DNA of 64,000 nucleotides from Ureibacillus yapensis (GTDB lineage Bacteria > Bacillota > Bacilli > Bacillales_A > Planococcaceae): assembly GCF_003515775.1 (NCBI RefSeq), contig NZ_QWEI01000001.1, positions 104,106 to 168,105 on the forward strand, given 5' to 3'. The notes beneath the pieces were generated by a model. That model did no database searches and was not told where the DNA came from. It saw only the letters and a list, made by a program, of their open reading frames with translations. The position numbers and the translations under genes were made by a program. This document shows positions 25,151 to 33,310 of this stretch, one piece after another (the first letter of the stretch is position 1; every line of letters starts with the position of its first letter).

Positions 25151-26143
25151 TTAGCTCCTGATAAATTTTTTGTCGTCGTACACCTTGATGGTAGGATTGT
25201 TTTCCGGCTTTGTATCCACCTGGTCGCCCCAGTAGGTAAATCCAATATCCATCTCATCGATTCCCCACACAATCGGCTCCCAGTCCGGTTCAAAAATTAA
25301 GTAGCCATTCGTAAACAACTCTAATCTAACGCCGCTGCCAGGGTCTATCGCGTAGATATACATTGCTTGGGAGATTCCGTGTTTACCTGGGCCTTTAAAG
25401 AAAATGCCATTTTCTTTTAAAATATCAGCGGCACGGAGTAAATCCTGTGAATTATCCAACCAATACGATACATGATGGATTTCCTGTGTAGATGCAGCAA
25501 AAGGATCGTGACTGATGGCAATATCGTGGACAAGTGGCGTTACACTTAACCAAGCTCCCACTAAATTTCCGTCTGGCGTTTGTACACATTCACGCAGGTT
25601 GAATCCTAAGTGTTCTTGCAAAAAATCCGATAAATCATTCGCAAGCAATGAAGTCAAGATGTTGACATGATCAATTCTTCGAGGCGATACACCGCGCGTC
25701 CAGGATTTATGGGATTGATTTTTCAAGACAGAGCGTGTTTCCGGGGAAGCCAACGTTTTTTCCATCTGGAAGTATATTTCAAATGTATGGCCGCTTGGCA
25801 ACTCAAAGCGGAACGCCTTCCCCTGGCCAGCTTCAGTACCTTCTTCGACCCAGCGTACCTCAATTCCTTCCTGATCTAGATTTTTTGCAAAGAGCTCAAC
25901 ATCTTCCGCTCTTTTTGTACGCCAAGCAATATGATCGACGTGTGACTCTTCTCCTTGACGAAGTGTCATGGTATGGTGTTCAAAATCTCCCCAAGCGCGT
26001 AAATAATGCACCCCATCTTTTACTTCTGTTTCTTCCAACCCAACGACTTCTTTAAAGAACCATAGCGATTTTTCCAAATCCTTTGATACTAAGCCAAAGT
26101 GCCCTAATTTTGATATTTCCGGTTTTTGTACAACATTGCTCAT
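25151..26143 (-). CDS. Type I extradiol ring-cleavage dioxygenase (VOC fold, copy 3)
   Basis: A 330-residue paralogue of the enzymes at 5.8 and 17.2 kb. Fe(II) ligands are His159 (RRIDHVNIL), His223/224 (IHHVSYW) and Glu275 (LELFTNG). His206 (LVHDIAI) and His255 (GKHGIS) are also present. It is more divergent than the other two in the C-terminal tail (FIGFTYWGDQVD region). Its neighbours are a hydroxylase upstream and the flavin reductase downstream, the textbook order for a two-component hydroxylase plus ring-cleavage module. Confidence 0.92.
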   Translation of the reverse strand: MSNVVQKPEISKLGHFGLVSKDLEKSLWFFKEVVGLEETEVKDGVHYLRAWGDFEHHTMTLRQGEESHVDHIAWRTKRAEDVELFAKNLDQEGIEVRWVEEGTEAGQGKAFRFELPSGHTFEIYFQMEKTLASPETRSVLKNQSHKSWTRGVSPRRIDHVNILTSLLANDLSDFLQEHLGFNLRECVQTPDGNLVGAWLSVTPLVHDIAISHDPFAASTQEIHHVSYWLDNSQDLLRAADILKENGIFFKGPGKHGISQAMYIYAIDPGSGVRLELFTNGYLIFEPDWEPIVWGIDEMDIGFTYWGDQVDTKPENNPTIKVYDDKKFIRS

Positions 26144-26185
26144 CCAAAATCCCCCCTAATTTTTCCCTATTAAAATTATGAATAA

Positions 26186-27385
26186 TTATACAAAATACGT
26201 ATTTGGTTCCATGCCGCACATTACGCGGCCATATGTCTCTACTAAACTTGAAGGTGTGATAAACCCATGCAAATGCATGGATAGGAAATCACGATAGAAT
26301 AATTGGAACAAATTATTGTTGTATGAGAAAATCGACCCTGCTCCGGCAGTCATTAAATCGATTGCTTCTTTACAAAGCTGATTCACGTAACCAAAGTCTG
26401 CCTTCACTTTAATGCCTTCCTGAAGAGTCAGTTTTTGGCCTTTTATCGAATAGTCGTCCAGCAAATCTACTGCACGGTGCAATAAGAGTTCAGCCAAGTC
26501 AATTTTCAGTTGAGATTCTGCGACTTGCAGATGCGTTACTGGCGCTTCATTCATTTTCGTATAGAATGTGTTGCCAATGCCTGCTTTTTGAACACGCTCC
26601 ATGTGTAAATCCATGGCCCCTTTTGTAATTCCCAAAGCAGGTGCCACAATCGATAAAGTTAGTGAAGGAACAAATGGCGTTTGATAAAGAGGAACATTTT
26701 TAAGCTCTTCAATCATGTAGTAGCCTTGATTTGCTAGTCGATCCAGGGATACACGATGTTCGGGAACAAAGACCTTTTCCAAACGCACGCTGTTGCTTCC
26801 GGAACCTCGCAAGCCCATTACGTTCCAGTCGTTTAAAACAATGGCGTCTTCTTTAGGCACTACCATGATGGCCATCTCTATTCCACCATTTCCATCTTCC
26901 AGTGGGAATCCAAAATATAGCCAATCTGCATGGGGGCTACCCGACACAAAAGGCCATTGTGCCTCTTCGATTAAATAGCCGCCCTCTACTTTTTTCATTT
27001 CAAATTTAATAGGCTTGAAGTTGCCGGCCAAGATGACATCGCGATCATGATTTGGCCCAAAAATATCATCCAATGCTTGGCGTCCAAAAGCATAGGAAAT
27101 CATATAATCTCGAATATTGCTTAAGGCTACAAACCAGCCTGCAGACCCATTGCCCCTAGCAATGGCAGTGACTACCTCGATATACGTTCTCATATCGGTT
27201 TGGTAGCCTCCAAACATTTCGGGACGCAAGACTTTCAGCAACCCTTCCGATCGTAATTTATCAACAATTTCTTGCGGCAATTCACTTTTTTGATCGATCT
27301 TCAATCCACTTTCTCTTAGCATGGCAATTAGGCCGTTTGCTCGTTCCACCAGCAATTTTCTTGTATCAATCAACGTTTGTTCCAT
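26186..27385 (-). CDS. Flavin-dependent aromatic hydroxylase, acyl-CoA dehydrogenase fold (HsaA-like, copy 2)
   Basis: A 399-residue group D oxygenase related to the 6.9-kb protein. It has LRPEMFGGYQTDMRTY, ARGNGSAGWFVAL, the signature GLRGSGSNSVRLE (about 200-212) and the C-terminal TAGAGSIFSYNN. It hydroxylates a phenolic ring using reduced flavin supplied by the reductase gene two positions downstream. HsaA (steroid A/B-ring cleavage) and HPA hydroxylase oxygenase are the closest characterised activities. The true substrate is unknown. The ATG follows AAGGGGTG. Confidence 0.85.
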   Translation of the reverse strand: MEQTLIDTRKLLVERANGLIAMLRESGLKIDQKSELPQEIVDKLRSEGLLKVLRPEMFGGYQTDMRTYIEVVTAIARGNGSAGWFVALSNIRDYMISYAFGRQALDDIFGPNHDRDVILAGNFKPIKFEMKKVEGGYLIEEAQWPFVSGSPHADWLYFGFPLEDGNGGIEMAIMVVPKEDAIVLNDWNVMGLRGSGSNSVRLEKVFVPEHRVSLDRLANQGYYMIEELKNVPLYQTPFVPSLTLSIVAPALGITKGAMDLHMERVQKAGIGNTFYTKMNEAPVTHLQVAESQLKIDLAELLLHRAVDLLDDYSIKGQKLTLQEGIKVKADFGYVNQLCKEAIDLMTAGAGSIFSYNNNLFQLFYRDFLSMHLHGFITPSSLVETYGRVMCGMEPNTYFV

Positions 27386-27407
27386 TCACCCACACCCCTT
27401 TGTGTTT

Positions 27408-28268
27408 TTAAAGAACTGGACTTACTGTTTTTGATTTTTCGAAGAAGTCTTTTGTTAATTTTAGGAATTGCTCCTGTTGCTCAATTTGCGCCCAATGCCC
27501 ACAACGTTTAAATACATGAAGCTCAGCATTTTCCAAATAATCAAGCACATATAAACTGCTTGCTAATGGTACGAATCGATCTTGGTGGCCATGGATCAAT
27601 AAAAAGTCGTTTTTCATTCGTTTTAAAGCTGAAGGGGGAATTAACATATCACTCAGATGAGTCTTCGTAAAATTCTCTTCGTAAGACTTGCGGACTTCCG
27701 GACGATTGAATAACTCCATGCGCGCTGCTACAATTTCATCCAACTTTTCTTCCATGCCAGTCAAATCATACAAGAACCAACTTAATAGATTCCTGAAAGC
27801 TTTCGGTGTAGGATCTTTGTGGAAGTTTGCCAATTTTGCCAACTCTGGCGTTGGCTCAGTTAATCCGCCGCCCGCTCCCATCAAAACAATACGTTCAAAC
27901 TTCTCTGGACTGTCCATTACCAGGTAAAGAGCAATAACTCCGCCAAGCGAGTTTCCAACCAAGTTAGCCTTTTTGATTTCCAATACATCCATTAAATCTA
28001 GGACCTGCTGTATGCGCAGGTTCATCCATTCTGCTCCGTTTGCAGGGTATTCTGTTGGATGGTCCGTTTCACCGAAACCTACTAAATCAATCGCGAGAAC
28101 ATGGAATTGATCAACGTATTGAGGCAATACATCTTTCCAATTTGAATTGGCGCTTGCTCCAGGACCGCTGCCATGCAAAAAGAGGATCGTTTCCTCGTTG
28201 TGTGCCCCGCCCTCGTGAAGCAAAGTTTCATAGTTTCCTGTTTTCACTTTTCTTGTAATGATTGACAA
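27408..28268 (-). CDS. Meta-cleavage product hydrolase (alpha/beta fold, copy 2)
   Basis: A 286-residue paralogue of the 5.0-kb enzyme. It has the oxyanion loop HGSGPG, the nucleophile in VGNSLGGV (Ser107), the acid in HGHQDRF and the base in CGHW. It should split the extradiol cleavage product into 2-hydroxypenta-2,4-dienoate and a carboxylic acid. The start is set at TTG 28268, 8 bases after AAGGGG; the GTG three codons earlier directly abuts that site. First gene of operon 3, 22 bases before the hydroxylase. Confidence 0.88.
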   Translation of the reverse strand: MSIITRKVKTGNYETLLHEGGAHNEETILFLHGSGPGASANSNWKDVLPQYVDQFHVLAIDLVGFGETDHPTEYPANGAEWMNLRIQQVLDLMDVLEIKKANLVGNSLGGVIALYLVMDSPEKFERIVLMGAGGGLTEPTPELAKLANFHKDPTPKAFRNLLSWFLYDLTGMEEKLDEIVAARMELFNRPEVRKSYEENFTKTHLSDMLIPPSALKRMKNDFLLIHGHQDRFVPLASSLYVLDYLENAELHVFKRCGHWAQIEQQEQFLKLTKDFFEKSKTVSPVL

Positions 28269-28413
28269 TACAAACACCCCTTATTTGAATTGAAATTTCA
28301 TTTACTCTTCAAGATTTGCCTTAATTGCAGTTTTACGCACGTTTGCCTAATGTCTGCAGTTATCTATCGGCAAAGCTTAAACCTTAACTACTTTCGCAAG
28401 ATTATTCTCTCTT

Positions 28414-28440
28414 TCTGCAAGAATAAGCGCTTTCAATACT
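28414..28440 (-). promoter_or_regulatory. Candidate cre-like site and ATTCTTG element before operon 3
   Basis: On the minus strand TTGAAAGCGCTTATTC matches the CcpA cre consensus except for its last two or three bases (TGAAAGCGCTTxxCA expected). It is fused to ATTCTTGCAGA (28414-28424), the element also seen before operons 1 and 2. It lies about 150 bases upstream of the operon 3 start. No clean -35/-10 pair is visible. The remainder of 28269-28551 is AT-rich with no other feature. Confidence 0.35.
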
Positions 28441-28551
28441 TAAACAAAGTTTATATTCAATATTTTAAATAATCAATATTTTTTGGAAAATAGGTAAATT
28501 CTTTCCTAAACGCATGTTGTTTTTAGTAAATTTATTACGGAAAAATGCAAT

Positions 28552-28583
28552 AAAAAAGATGATTCCACAAGCTTTCTGGAATC
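28552..28583 (-). terminator. Terminator of the esterase gene
   Basis: A 7-bp stem GATTCCA/TGGAATC (28561-28567 with 28577-28583), followed on the minus strand by ATCTTTTTT. It lies about 30 bases after the esterase stop codon. Confidence 0.75.
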
Positions 28584-28614
28584 ACCTAATTTCTAATTCT
28601 ATTAAATTATATGA

Positions 28615-29544
28615 TTATAATTTGTTCTTTAAAAAATCACCCGTACGTTGGTATACATCTTTATATTCCTCAAGATGAGTCCATTTGCCCAAAAATCCGT
28701 GCGTAACCCCTTCATATCTTTTTAATTCAACGGGAACGCCCGATTTTCGAAGGTTTTCAGCAAATAGTTCTCCTTCGTCACGCATTGGATCATATTCCGC
28801 CGTGATGACCAAGGCTTCAGGAAGGTTTTCCAAATTTCCCTCACGGATTGGGGACACCAACGGATTATTCGGGTCTACGCCTCCAGCTAAATAGAAGGAG
28901 TTAAATTCTGGCAACACTGCCGTTTCCACAAAGTATCCTTTGGCATTATCCGTTAAAGAAGGGTAGCGCAATTCACTTAAATCAAGATCCAGTGAAGGAT
29001 AGAACAAAACTTGCTTCGTAATCGAAAATTCTTTCTTTTCACGGGCCATCATGGAAACGACAGCAGCCAAGTTTCCGCCGGCACTATCCCCGGCAACGGC
29101 AAGGTTCTTTCCATCCCATTTTAGTTCATCCTTATGTTCCGTCACCCATTTTGCTACGTTATAGCCATCATGAATCTGGGCTGGAAACGGATGTTCAGGC
29201 GCTAGACGGTAACCTACGGAAATTACTTTGTATCCGGATTCTTTGCAAAGCGGCCGAACTACTTCATCGTAACTTTCCAAATTTCCTGAAAAGAATGCTC
29301 CACCATGGAAATACAGCAAAATCGGATATTCCTCCGCTTCCTCAGCCGTATAAATTCTTACAGGCACATCACTTTCCGCTGTTGGAATAGTTGTTTCTTC
29401 CACAGCATGTACTCTAACACGTTGTTCCACCGGCAAAATCGGAACATCGGATTTCCGGAATTCTTCAGGAATGATTTTAAAAGATGCTGGATCAGTTAGC
29501 GGTATTAAATCTAGTACTTTCTTAATCTCGGGATGTACAGACAC
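28615..29544 (-). CDS. HSL-family carboxylesterase
   Basis: A 309-residue alpha/beta hydrolase of the hormone-sensitive-lipase group (Abhydrolase_3). The oxyanion motif is HGGAFFSGN (about 79-87), the nucleophile is in GDSAGGN (about 154-160), the acid in EYDPMRDEG and the base in THGF. It hydrolyses esters of small or aromatic acids. It has no signal peptide. The start is set at GTG 29544, 9 bases after AAGGAGG; the TTG two codons earlier is too close. It stands alone with its own terminator between operons 3 and 4. It could release the phenolic substrate or its acid from an ester. Confidence 0.88.
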   Translation of the reverse strand: MSVHPEIKKVLDLIPLTDPASFKIIPEEFRKSDVPILPVEQRVRVHAVEETTIPTAESDVPVRIYTAEEAEEYPILLYFHGGAFFSGNLESYDEVVRPLCKESGYKVISVGYRLAPEHPFPAQIHDGYNVAKWVTEHKDELKWDGKNLAVAGDSAGGNLAAVVSMMAREKKEFSITKQVLFYPSLDLDLSELRYPSLTDNAKGYFVETAVLPEFNSFYLAGGVDPNNPLVSPIREGNLENLPEALVITAEYDPMRDEGELFAENLRKSGVPVELKRYEGVTHGFLGKWTHLEEYKDVYQRTGDFLKNKL

Positions 29545-29600
29545 CTGCAATAACCTCCTTAAAATGAAATACTAATTATGCGAATTTTGTTGCTTAAATC

Positions 29601-29720
29601 AAATGCGCCTTGGCGTATTTGTGTCAAGATTTTATCGAGCCTGCTCGATAAACTTCCTTTGAAAATCTTTGACACCCGCCGGAGGCTTAACTTTATTCTG
29701 CTGAATAAAGTTAGATTTTT
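29601..29720. repeat. Structured intergenic element with nested inverted repeats
   Basis: Three nested palindromes: GCCTTGGCG with CGCCGGAGGC, GTGTCAAGATTTT with AAAATCTTTGACAC, and TATCGAGC with GCTCGATA. A separate hairpin TAACTTTATTC/GAATAAAGTTA (29688-29713) is followed by ATTTTTT on the plus strand. It looks like a mobile or repeat-type element rather than a simple terminator. A short similar piece (CTTGGCGCATTTATTGCTGTC) occurs at 33279-33299. Confidence 0.6.
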
Positions 29721-29838
29721 TGGTGAATAAGAAAAACTTTTCAGTAATTGAGTCGATATTCCCCAAATTTATATCAAGCTATGTTAAAATCAAATTGCGA
29801 ATGAAATGTACTCGAGTATATTTTTCTTTTAATAATGA

Positions 29839-30957
29839 TTATTTTCCAACTTCAAGGTGTTCTTTTTCCGGGAACGCTGTTTTCGCTTGTTCAGTTGGGA
29901 ATAATCGCGATAAATTTTGGTATAGTTTTGTAATCGGTTTGCGTTGTTCTTCATAACTTTTAAGAGCTTCTGCGACTGTTGATTTCCCTTCAGCTACTTC
30001 TCCCAAAACATCAGCCAACACATCTGCATCTTGAATGGCCATATTCGCTCCTTGACCTTGGTTGTGAAGCATAGCATGAGCAGCGTCGCCAATCACAGTG
30101 ATTGTTTTTGTGCTCCATACATCAAATGGCTCAAGATCGCTTAATGGACGGGATACTATTTTATTCATATCAATATTTTCGATAATTTTTTGCAATGTTG
30201 GGCCAAAGCCTTTAATGCCTTCCAATAGTTGTTCCTTAGTATAAACTGGACGCAATTCGTTTTCACCCGGTATTGTAATGTCTACAGATACTTGGCGGCG
30301 TCCATTCAACAGCGGCAATAAATAGTAAGAATTATCGCCATCTACATAAATACGCAACGTGTTATCTTCACAAGCCATACCTAGTGCATCGTCAAATGGA
30401 ACTAGGGCGCGATGAGCTACGTAACCGGAAAATACAGGTTCTTTTTTCCCCAATACTTTGTCGCGAACCGGCGAGCGAATGCCATCAGCTGCGATTAATA
30501 CATCGACTTCAATTTTTTTGCCGTTAGCAAATGTTACTTCAACTGTCTCATCCTTTTCTTCTACATCAACCAACCGATGATCCAAGTGCAGCTGATCAGC
30601 CGGAATTTGAGCCGTTAAACTGTCCAACAGGTCAGCACGATGAATTAAACGCGGGAATCTTTCTGTTGGATCCGTTAAGATTGGCCAATTCTCCTCGATA
30701 ATTACGTTGTCCTCACCCGCAATAATCTGCATTCTAGGACTCTCGCAAGTTACTTTATCAAATTCTTCAAAAATGCCCCACTTTTTTATCGCGCGAATGG
30801 ATGGCTGGCGAATGCCGATGCCGGCACCCACTTCCCCTAAAACAGGCGCTTGCTCATATACGTCTGCACGAATCCCTTTTGCTTTTAGTGCTACTGCTGC
30901 TGAAGCTCCCGCAATCCCGCTTCCGATAATTGCTACTCTTAAAGATTTTGCTGCCAT
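29839..30957 (-). CDS. FAD-dependent aromatic monooxygenase (salicylate hydroxylase-like)
   Basis: A 372-residue class A flavoprotein monooxygenase. It has GSGIAGASAAVALKAKG (12-28), the DG motif AADGIRSPVRDK (about 157-168) and the GD motif VIGDAAHAMLHNQGQGANMA (split around 290-309). The family includes salicylate 1-hydroxylase, 3-hydroxybenzoate 6-hydroxylase and 6-hydroxynicotinate 3-monooxygenase. It uses NAD(P)H directly and needs no reductase. It lies downstream of the GntR gene and an AATCAAT/ATTGATT palindrome, so it may be GntR-controlled. It would prepare an aromatic acid for ring cleavage. Substrate not predictable. Confidence 0.87.
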   Translation of the reverse strand: MAAKSLRVAIIGSGIAGASAAVALKAKGIRADVYEQAPVLGEVGAGIGIRQPSIRAIKKWGIFEEFDKVTCESPRMQIIAGEDNVIIEENWPILTDPTERFPRLIHRADLLDSLTAQIPADQLHLDHRLVDVEEKDETVEVTFANGKKIEVDVLIAADGIRSPVRDKVLGKKEPVFSGYVAHRALVPFDDALGMACEDNTLRIYVDGDNSYYLLPLLNGRRQVSVDITIPGENELRPVYTKEQLLEGIKGFGPTLQKIIENIDMNKIVSRPLSDLEPFDVWSTKTITVIGDAAHAMLHNQGQGANMAIQDADVLADVLGEVAEGKSTVAEALKSYEEQRKPITKLYQNLSRLFPTEQAKTAFPEKEHLEVGK

Positions 30958-31003
30958 AAATTTCTCCCCTTACACTTTATAATTTTGAAAAAATTTATTT
31001 AAC

Positions 31004-31021
31004 AATCAATAAAGATTGATT
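31004..31021. promoter_or_regulatory. Perfect palindrome between gntR and the monooxygenase gene
   Basis: AATCAAT-N4-ATTGATT, 47 bases before the monooxygenase start codon and 111 bases after the gntR stop. It could be an operator for the GntR protein. As RNA it is a short hairpin followed by AATTTTTTC about 10 bases later, so a weak terminator is an alternative. Confidence 0.4.
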
Positions 31022-31131
31022 CGTTACAAAGATGTTCAAACTAAAATAGACGGAATACTCAGAAAATAGATTGCTTAAAAATGGCTACTTTTGGCTACTT
31101 AGGCTGTGTGGCCAGCACAGTAAACCGTATT

Positions 31132-31881
31132 TTAACGATTCACTGTGAATGCCAACTTATATTCATCCGCTATATGGACTGCTCTGCGCCATCCAATTAC
31201 TTGATCGTTTCGTGTATAAAGTTTTGTTTCCATTACCAGCACGGGATCTCCAACGGCAATTCCCAACTTTTCAGCATCTTCGCTAGTAGCCGCAAATGCG
31301 TAAATTTGGTGATCACCTCTGGCAATGTAAGTCCCCTGATCTCTTTGCAACAGAACAAAGACACTTTCAACTTCCTCAAGCTCTTTTTTGGATGGATGGA
31401 AATCATCCGAAACATGCAAGTATGTCTGAGTCCATCCAAGCGGATTTTCTTTTAATAGGATCAAGCGGGAAACCCGTAAAACCATCTCTTCCGGGCTAAT
31501 TCGCAAACTAGAACAAAGATGCTCTGGCGGAAAGACACGCTCCACTCCCAGAATGTTCGAATGGCAGTCAATTCCCTGTTCACGAAGAAAAGGAACTAAT
31601 CCACCCAGCTCTAAACCAAGCGGGTGAACAGGCATTTCCTGAACGGGAAAAGTGCCCTTTGCTCGCTCACGATATACATAACCTTCGTTTGCAAGTTCCT
31701 TTAACGCTTGACGGATTGGAGCCCTGCTTACGCGGAAACGTTCAACCAGTTCCTGCTCTGTACTAAAAGGACGCCCTTTTTCTCCGGCAACCTCACGCAA
31801 TTCTTGTATCAAGATTTCCTTGATTTGTTTATATAGTGGGATTGCCGAGCTGCGATCTATTGTGAGTTTTTTCGTCTGCAT
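31132..31881 (-). CDS. GntR-family regulator, HutC subfamily
   Basis: A 249-residue repressor-type regulator. The N-terminal winged helix (IPLYKQIKEILIQELRE, then STEQELVERFRVSRAPIRQALKEL around 43-66) is followed by a UTRA effector domain from about 95 to 240 (GVERVFPPE, EEMVLRVSRLIL, WTQTYLHV). UTRA domains bind small carboxylates, sugars or aromatic compounds and release DNA. It starts only 9 bases after the CoA-transferase B gene, so it is part of operon 4. The likely targets are its own operon promoter near 40.2 kb and the monooxygenase downstream. Confidence 0.92.
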   Translation of the reverse strand: MQTKKLTIDRSSAIPLYKQIKEILIQELREVAGEKGRPFSTEQELVERFRVSRAPIRQALKELANEGYVYRERAKGTFPVQEMPVHPLGLELGGLVPFLREQGIDCHSNILGVERVFPPEHLCSSLRISPEEMVLRVSRLILLKENPLGWTQTYLHVSDDFHPSKKELEEVESVFVLLQRDQGTYIARGDHQIYAFAATSEDAEKLGIAVGDPVLVMETKLYTRNDQVIGWRRAVHIADEYKLAFTVNR

Positions 31882-31890
31882 AGTTATCTC

Positions 31891-32562
31891 CTAACCCCTT
31901 ACTGTTGCTAAACGCAATTTTAACGGTGCCGCTGTGTGCTCTTGAACATATTCAAACGTCACATTCGGAGCAAGTTCCGTAACGACAAGACCGTCTTCGG
32001 TCACCGCAATAACAGCAAGATTCGTGTAAATTCGGTCAACGCAATTTTTTGCAGTTAGTGGATAAGAACATTCTTCCACTATTTTTGCTTCTCCTTTTTT
32101 GGTCGTATGCTGCATGAATAAAAATACTCGTTTGCTGCCAACCGTCAGGTCCATCGCTCCGCCGACACGGCCAAGCGTTGCATTCGGAAGTTTCCAGCTC
32201 GCTAAATCGCCAAATTGAGACACTTGGAACGCTCCAAGAATTGCTGCATCCAGATGGCCACCGCGAATCATGGCAAATGAATCGGCTTGGGAGAAGTACG
32301 AACCGCCCGGCACTAACGTGATTGGTTCTTTTCCTGCATTTACCAAGTCAGGATCTTCTTCACCCGGTGCAGGTTTTGGTCCCAATCCAAGAAGTCCATT
32401 TTCACTATGAAAAATAATTTCTTTGCCTTCCGGAATATAATCAGCCACCAATGTAGGCAAGCCAATTCCAAGGTTTACAAACCAGCCATCCTCCAAGTCG
32501 GAAGCTACGCGAGATGCTAATTCAGGCATCGTCCAACCCATTGCTTGTTGTTCATTACTCAT
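31891..32562 (-). CDS. 3-oxoacid CoA-transferase, subunit B
   Basis: A 223-residue beta subunit of a family I CoA-transferase (ScoB/PcaJ/AtoA type). The catalytic glutamate lies in HSENGLLGLGP (about 51-61). GGSYFSQADSFAMIRGGHLD and GAMDLTVGSKRV are family blocks. It moves CoA from succinyl- or acetyl-CoA to a 3-oxo or carboxylic acid through a glutamyl-CoA intermediate. Its start overlaps the stop of subunit A by 8 bases. In this operon it would activate an acid for the downstream thiolase-fold/DUF35 pair. Confidence 0.93.
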   Translation of the reverse strand: MSNEQQAMGWTMPELASRVASDLEDGWFVNLGIGLPTLVADYIPEGKEIIFHSENGLLGLGPKPAPGEEDPDLVNAGKEPITLVPGGSYFSQADSFAMIRGGHLDAAILGAFQVSQFGDLASWKLPNATLGRVGGAMDLTVGSKRVFLFMQHTTKKGEAKIVEECSYPLTAKNCVDRIYTNLAVIAVTEDGLVVTELAPNVTFEYVQEHTAAPLKLRLATVRG

Positions 32563-33250
32563 GTACTAGCACCTTCCCTTCCTCATGGGCTTCCACTTGT
32601 ACCAAACGTTGTACAAATACACTTGGGGTAACGATTTCTTCCGGATCGATTTCGCCGATTTTAACAATTTCATTGACTTCAGCAATCGTGATTTTCGCTG
32701 CTGTCGCCATTACCGGGTTAAAGTTGCGCATTGTTTTACGATACACAAGATTCCCCCAACGATCTGCTTTTGAAGCCTTGATAAAAGCATAATCACCTAC
32801 AATTGCCTGTTCCAATAAGTGTAAGCGGCCATTAAATTCGCGCGTCTCTTTTCCTTCACCAAGCTCGGTATGGGCTCCTGTCGGGGTGTAAAATGCCGGG
32901 ATTCCCGCACCGCCTGCACGAATGCGCTCTGCCAAAGTACCTTGTGGAACAATTTCCAATTCGATTGTTCCTTTTTGCAATCGTTCAACTAAGTCATCGG
33001 CATGCGGTCCAACCGGGAATGAGCAAATGATCTTGCTTACCTGGTTGTTGCTTATAAGGGCTGCTACCCCATCACTAACCGCACCGATATTGTTCGATAC
33101 TACGGTTAAATCTTTGGCGCCTTGTTCAGCAAGCGCTGCCACAAGATGTGAAGGAAGCCCGCTTCCTCCAAACCCTCCAACCAGCAAGGTTGCACCATCT
33201 TGCATATCAGAAACCGCTTGTACTGCACTTTCAAACTTTTTCTCGATCAT
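32555..33250 (-). CDS. 3-oxoacid CoA-transferase, subunit A
   Basis: A 231-residue alpha subunit (ScoA/PcaI/AtoD type). It has the CoA-binding GGFGGSGLPSHLVAAL (25-40), SNNIGAVSDGV, and the segment GAGIPAFYTPTGAHTELGEGKE (split around 113-134). It forms the active heteromer with subunit B, encoded immediately downstream with overlapping ends. The ATG follows AAAGGAG. The physiological acid could be a dicarboxylate such as 3-oxoadipate, or a short 3-oxoacid released by ring or side-chain cleavage. Confidence 0.93.
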   Translation of the reverse strand: MIEKKFESAVQAVSDMQDGATLLVGGFGGSGLPSHLVAALAEQGAKDLTVVSNNIGAVSDGVAALISNNQVSKIICSFPVGPHADDLVERLQKGTIELEIVPQGTLAERIRAGGAGIPAFYTPTGAHTELGEGKETREFNGRLHLLEQAIVGDYAFIKASKADRWGNLVYRKTMRNFNPVMATAAKITIAEVNEIVKIGEIDPEEIVTPSVFVQRLVQVEAHEEGKVLVHE

Positions 33251-33310
33251 GAAGATATCTCCTTTCTACAAATCCACCTTGGCGCATTTATTGCTGTCAT
33301 ATTTAAGCAA

